Assembly (NCBI GenBank): GCA_963978895.1
Contig: OZ022241.1
Location: 1,725,191-1,789,190, forward strand
Direction of reading: 5' to 3'
Source: Erpobdella octoculata
Taxonomy: Eukaryota; Annelida; Clitellata; Hirudinida; Erpobdellidae
Length of the DNA stretch: 64,000 nt
Below are positions 59,033 through 64,000 of the stretch, in pieces. Below the pieces are notes generated by a model. That model was not told the origin of the DNA. It ran no database searches and saw only the letters and a list, made by a program, of their open reading frames with translations. A program made the translations under genes and the position numbers. Position 1 is the first letter of the stretch, and the number at the start of each line of letters is the position of its first letter.

Positions 59033-59533
59033 TAAACTTTTATTTAAGTTACAATCTTTGTTTGTGTGTGTATGTGTGCTTTCTCTGTACGCAAATCTTG
59101 CAAGTAAAATTTAACCAGCTTTTTGACTAGCTAGAAAACTGAAACTTTCAGTATGAGTTTATATTGGATGACAATACATGATTCAATTAAAAAAAATTAA
59201 TTTGAACATCTTTCGTATTTCTAAATCGAGTGTATTTGAAAATAAAGTTTGTGTTAAACAAGTAAAAGAAAAAACAAGTTTTTAACACAAACTTTGATTT
59301 CAAATACACTCGATGTGTGTCTGTGTGTATGTATACGAAAAATGTTCAAATTACGTTTTTTTAATTGAATATAATAATAATTGATAATATTGTTATCCAA
59401 TATAAAAATATGCTGAAAGTTTCAGCTTCCTATCTAGTCAAAAAGCTGGTTAAATTTTACTTGCAAGATTTGCGTACAGAGAAAGCTACACACACACACA
59501 AACAGAGATTGTAACCTAAATAAAAGTTTGTAA
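59033..59533. repeat. Long inverted repeat (about 225-bp arms)
   Basis: The left arm has TTACAATCTTTGTTTGTGTG, GCAAATCTTGCAAGTAAAAT and CAGCTTTTTGACTAG. The right arm carries the same blocks inverted and in mirror order. The centre, near 59260, has its own stem (AAGTTTGTGTTAAA). A weaker single arm of the same family occurs at 10195-10290. It fits a foldback/MITE element. Confidence 0.8.
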
Positions 59534-61789
59534 AAAAACTCGTTTTTCTGATCTTTGAAATCGTATTTTATTTGTTTAAAAAATTTCGTTGTTTAATAGG
59601 GTTTAAGAAATCCAAAACAAAAAAAAATCCATACTCTAAAAAAAAATTCCAAGCTCCCCAAAAAAATTTTTTAAAACCCTCCCCGACAAAAAATCCTGGG
59701 TACGCTACTGTCTGTAAATTACATCAAGACGCCAGCTAGCGAGTAGCCAAGACAAGTCATAAATAAATATTAGTCCCATGTTTTCCAGCAGTTTTCGTTG
59801 TTGACAATTTTCTTCAGGTTGGGGGTTAACAAATAGCATCATATAATCGGAATCGGTGATGGACTTTTCCTGTTGTCGAGCTGTGTGTGATGATTTTCAA
59901 TAACAATATAGCAGTAGGCGCCTTGATGTTTCTTTTATGAAACCGATATTCTCTCGTTTGATTCTTATCTGTGGCACGTCAGATAACTTTATTTGGAGCG
60001 ATGAGTAATTTTTCAGCTTTGTTATTTGTCTTTCTAAGTTTTTGTTTAAAATAATATAAGAGTTCGGCGCATGCTCAATTTCAATGAAACCAAACAACAA
60101 TTGGGGTGCTATATATGCCTATTCCTAGATATAGGAAGAAGGGAAAAGTTTACATCAACATGTAAACATTTATTAATAAAAGAGCAGCTTTCTAAAAAAA
60201 ATCGTAAGTTTTTGGTTGAAAAAGTTGATTAGATTAAAAGTAATTCAGTAGAATAAACTCTGCTTTCCAATACAAACACTATGGCAACTTATTGAGCTCC
60301 CTAAGCATACAGTCCTTCAGATCCACACGTCTCAGTGCGTCATTAATATCCATTACCTAATATATTAGACATGCAATTTTTGACTTGAGATTATGATAAA
60401 GGGTCATATGCATATAAGGTATTAAAGGCCGTTAAAAGGTAATTAACGACTATGTTAATGATAATGTTAACGCTATTATTTTTCCAAGAATAAAAAAGAT
60501 GACTAATAGTATGAGCTCAGTTGCATTTACTACTTAGAAAGAAAGATGCTGCGAGCAACGTTATTATTACATCACAGACATGTACACATACACACGCGCG
60601 CATCTTCTATTCAACACAGCTCCCTCTTCTTCTTGTTTGCTAGTTCTTCCGGTGTTGAGAAAGTCCGATTTGCGATAGGAGAATTTCTTAATTATCATTT
60701 TTAATTTTTTATATTTTCTTGTCTTTTTCGTTTAAATTATATTAACGGATCATGATTGCGTCGGCAGGCTTTATGCACCGAGTTTTGATATAATTATAAA
60801 CGTCTGAATGAGAAGCTGTCGGTCGTCGCAAAAACAAAAACAAAAAAATACGTACTGCGGTTTGGGTCATTTGTAAATAGGGCCGGACTCTATAAACTAA
60901 CTAAACGAATGGATTGTTCTTTACGTAATAGCTTATTTTAATTCAGACATGCTGCTGCTAATGCCGAAGATCTAGCCCAGGGACTAACTAACGACTAACT
61001 AACTAACTAGGTCAACTAGGAGGTCAACTACATTTTTTTTTTAGAAATTATTGATTATTATTGATTAGATTGATTAGAATGAATAGAAGCCGGTAATTGT
61101 TCGGATGAGCTCTGGGAGTGTGAAACAAATATTCTCTGTGTTCAGTAGCTCTGCTGTATTGTTTTGTACTTAGCTGTCTTAGCCTTTAGCTGTACATGTA
61201 ACTGCAAGCACGGATTTCAATTCATCGTACATTTTGTAAACATATACTTTGGGATATATAAAAAAAGAGAGTAAACTCTTGTTGCTCCATTCTGGTTACT
61301 GCTGTCGCTACTGACAACTGTTTTGAAAAATTCAGATCGTAAAAACATGAGTGTCGTCGGATCTCATGTATCGAGCACGAGGACTCCGCTCCAGCCTCTT
61401 TTGGAGTCGATCACATCTGATAATTCTTCGCACAGATCTCATTCTAAAGTATATTTTTTTCCCTATTTTGTACAATTCTTAACATAATTTAAATAAAAAA
61501 TGCAATTTTTATATTAATTTCGATGTATAAAAATTGTGTCTGTTATTTTTCTTCTTTGATAAATTCTAGGTATTATCTTTTTAGATATTATTAATTGGTT
61601 ATTTTATAATGTGTGTGGCCAATTAATTTTTGTGTAATAATTTTAGATATTATTAGTTGGTTATTTTATAATGTGTGTGGCCAATTAATTTTCGTGTATC
61701 CCTGTATCTCCTCTCCCAAGGAACAAGGGTAAGGGTTAGGGAAAGGTTCCTAACGTGGCTACTGTCTTTATTTTCTGAATATTCAGTTC

Positions 61790-61960
61790 TAGCGTAATGC
61801 TATTTTTTTCTCAAAATTGGTTCAGGATGCTATACTGAGAGATTTCCAATAAATGGCTGCCTCTGCAAGTACCCTTTCTCGCCTTCGAGCAAGACTTGTC
61901 CTGGAAAAGGCGTTGTGAAAGAGAAATAATTAAATAAATAATAATAATAAATAACCACAC
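61790..61960 (+). repeat. SINE-like fragment
   Basis: AAATGGCTGCCTCTGCAA matches the body of the tRNA-derived SINE at 10301-10587. It is followed by an AAATAAATAATAATAATAA tail. No A or B box is kept. Confidence 0.5.
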
Positions 61961-62289
61961 TGTATGAAATATACTAAGAAAGATAATAGCAGCAAGATAA
62001 TAAAAGGACATTAAATATTTGGGTTACTTCCATTTTATATCGGAATTATGTTATCTGTGGTTAAAAAACACAGCATGTATTCTATTGTAATTTGAATTCT
62101 CTAGAATACAGACTTAGTTGCGCGTTTGTGGTTCTGAAGTACTCTAAACTGACACTTAATAACAATAGAATATTTATAAGGGTTTTCAACAGTATCTCAG
62201 TTGCTTGTCTATAAATCGGTTATGTATTATTTCTAACACATTTGTTTGTTTGTTAAGATCCTGAATTAACCAGTATATCATTTCTCATC

Positions 62290-62665
62290 TATTTATTCCT
62301 AGTAACAAACATGTATTTTCTACTTGATTTGTTTTTATGAAAAAATCCTTTCATGTTTTATGTTTATAAACAAACAAGTTTATTTTCTATTATATTTATT
62401 TCTAGATACAACTTATGCAAGCATCTTTTTTTCTATTCTATTTATTTTTAGAAACAAATGCGTTTTTATTCTATTTTATTTTTTTTAAAAACAAACATGT
62501 TTCTATTCTATTCTATTTGAAGCATTTCTTTTCTATTATGTTTATTTCTGTAAATAGACATTACTATTCTATTTATTTTTAGAAACACATTTCTATTCTA
62601 TTTTATTTATTTTTAGAAACACATTTCTATTCTATTCTATTTATTTTTAGAAACAAACACCTTTC
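62290..62665. repeat. Degenerate tandem repeat, about 30-40 bp unit
   Basis: Units of TTCTATTCTATTTATTTTTA followed by GAAACAAACA recur about nine times with variation. Confidence 0.75.
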
Positions 62666-63000
62666 TTTTAAATCATTTAAGTTTTTCATTGCTGATGTAA
62701 TAATTCATAAAAATTTTTGTTTTTACATTAAATTATTTATGTTGGCATTATCACATATGTATAAAAATGAACATTGAACATATTTATATTTATCGACATA
62801 AAAAATAAAACACCTGAGCTGGTTTTATTGAAATTTGGTGTTCTTGAGGGGATGGATGGATGGACGGGGCCTGTTCAGGGGATGGATGGATGGGGCCTGT
62901 TCAGGGATGGATGGATGGGGCGTGTTCGGAGATGGTTTATTATTATTATTATTACTATTCGGGTATTCATTGCGCACATTTTAAAAGTACAAGTCGCAAA

Positions 63001-63242
63001 AGCGCATAGTGTGAAGTCACAATGTTATAAGTGAGAAAAGAGATCGGTTTTGATTGAGCGTCTTCCAGAAATGGACGAGGTCCGATGCTGGATTTCTCAG
63101 GTCATCGGATAAACTATTCCAGACAGCCGGACCGGGAACAGAAAATTTACGCCTGCCAATTGTAGTAGTTCTTTGTGTCTTCTTTTGTAAAAATATCTGT
63201 TTAAGGCGAAAACTGGCGGGCAATGCCGGGTAACCCAGCTTA
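63001..63242 (-). mobile_element. LINE 3' relic and inverted TTACCCGGCG-type end
   Basis: A minus frame encodes TTIGRRKFSVPGPAVWNSLS, then DDLRNPASDLVHFWKTL, the familiar last residues of CR1/jockey-like reverse transcriptases. It is followed on the plus side by GCAATGCCGGGTAACCCAGC, the inverted head motif of the 50062 repeat. It is only about 70 codons long and is a dead fragment. Confidence 0.65.
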
Positions 63243-63375
63243 TTTTCATATTTGGAAAGTTAAAACTACTAATGCATTTTTTATTAGAGAGGCCACTTTG
63301 GCCATTTAAAAGTACTTCAAAAGATTATTTCAAATTATATTTAAAATTAGTTGATATTAAAAAAAAAATAACATG

Positions 63376-63568
63376 CTTTTATAAAATGCTCTAAAAATTA
63401 GAAAATAAATTTTCCGTGTATGTCTCAAAACATAAAAGAGTGGGGTGCTGTGTTAGCGATGATCTAGATGATCTATCGTTGGAGTTTAAAAGAGAGTGCT
63501 AGACTCTTTTATGTTTATAAATATACACAGAAAATTAATTTTCTACTCTTTAGAGCATTTTATAAAAG
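63376..63568. repeat. Hairpin element
   Basis: About 65-bp arms (TTTTATAAAATGCTCTAAAA ... AAAACATAAAAGAGT, mirrored as ACTCTTTTATGTTTATAAAT ... TTTAGAGCATTTTATAAAA) around a 60-bp loop. MITE-like. Confidence 0.75.
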
Positions 63569-64000
63569 GGTATTTTTTAAAATATTAATTATTTTCTCTT
63601 TCTTTCGTTTTTTGTCTTGGGCATCAGCGGAAAAACAGCTAATTATTCTCAGTGTTCTTTTAAATGAGAGAAAAAAAATGTTTTAACTCATGTTTGTTTC
63701 TGTTTATAAGTATGTGTGTATGAATGTGTGTTAGTATGTGACTGTGACTCTATATAGAAGTGTGTGTGTGCGTCTAACTGTGTATATGTGTGTGTAAGTG
63801 AATGTATATGGGTCTGTAACTGTATATGTGTGTGAAAGTGTGTATGTATGTGTCATTGAATAATAACAGGAAATAATTGAATATAATATTACTACGACCT
63901 CCTAATAATAATCCTGCCAACTTGCTGCTCATTTAACAATATTATGTAACCATAATATTGCCTTGAAACTAAATTTTCATGAATGAATAAAAAATGAATG
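63569..64000. other. End of window, GT-rich and AT-rich DNA
   Basis: TGTGTGTATG-type short repeats at 63705-63855, otherwise nothing recognised. Confidence 0.4.

Larger units (their letters stand above)
58390..63000. other. Intergenic DNA without recognisable genes
   Basis: After the EGF gene stop I see no exon with a family signature. Contents are GGGGTTTGAACCCCCCC-type repeat scraps (58770-58930 and 59630-59715), a long hairpin (59033-59533), a SINE-like 3' part (61790-61960), a Tandem TTCTATTTATTTTTAGAAAC repeat (62290-62665) and three GGATGGATGG-rich units (62850-62935). Confidence 0.45.

Overview
The window is metazoan nuclear DNA. It is AT-rich, and its genes are split into small exons with GT-AG borders inside introns full of microsatellites, LINEs, hAT elements and hairpin repeats. 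A nuclear-receptor zinc-finger domain, a receptor tyrosine phosphatase with lectin, EGF and FN3 modules, and a calcium-binding-EGF membrane protein all point to an animal. The Gmr1-like retrotransposon and the LINE types suggest a non-vertebrate such as a mollusc or cnidarian, but the sequence alone does not fix the phylum. There is no sign of bacterial or viral genome organisation.

Layout. (1) 0.4-15.3 kb, + strand: an unusual nuclear-receptor-like gene. A Gln-rich start exon is followed by FIVE tandem two-exon DNA-binding-domain cassettes (finger I exon plus finger II exon), then a 316-codon acidic/Gln-rich exon and a final exon encoding a coiled coil. No ligand-binding domain is seen in the span. 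Every cassette starts and ends in the same intron phase, so cassettes can be skipped, chosen or concatenated without breaking frame. LINE 3' fragments lie between them. (2) 16.6-20.8 kb, - strand: a six-exon gene for a 372-residue all-helical protein that I do not recognise. One intron holds a hAT element with perfect 8-bp target duplications. (3) 20.8-25.8 kb: no gene seen. (4) 26.0-44.3 kb, - strand: a receptor protein tyrosine phosphatase, 24 coding exons that join in phase (1,213 residues, first exon not found). The order is fucolectin-type lectin, two EGF, two FN3, TM, active PTP D1, degenerate D2. A 6.7-kb Gmr1-type Ty3/gypsy element (gag-PR-INT-RT-RH) with 397-bp LTRs sits in the intron that interrupts the D1 signature motif. 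(5) 44.3-47.4 kb: the divergent intergenic space, with small repeats. (6) 47.4-58.4 kb, + strand: a type I membrane protein with about six EGF modules encoded by uniform 129/135-nt phase-1 exons, one TM segment and a short basic tail. Its introns carry a hAT with GAGTAC subterminal repeats, a FLYWCH/MULE fragment, a LINE fragment and a telomere-like hairpin. (7) 58.4-64 kb: repeats and hairpins only.

How the genes relate: the phosphatase and EGF genes are both predicted surface proteins and are arranged head to head, but nothing else in the sequence links them. The strongest candidate for something undescribed is the five-cassette nuclear-receptor-DBD/zipper gene. All exon models were derived by eye from splice consensus, phase and homology, and have no transcript support.
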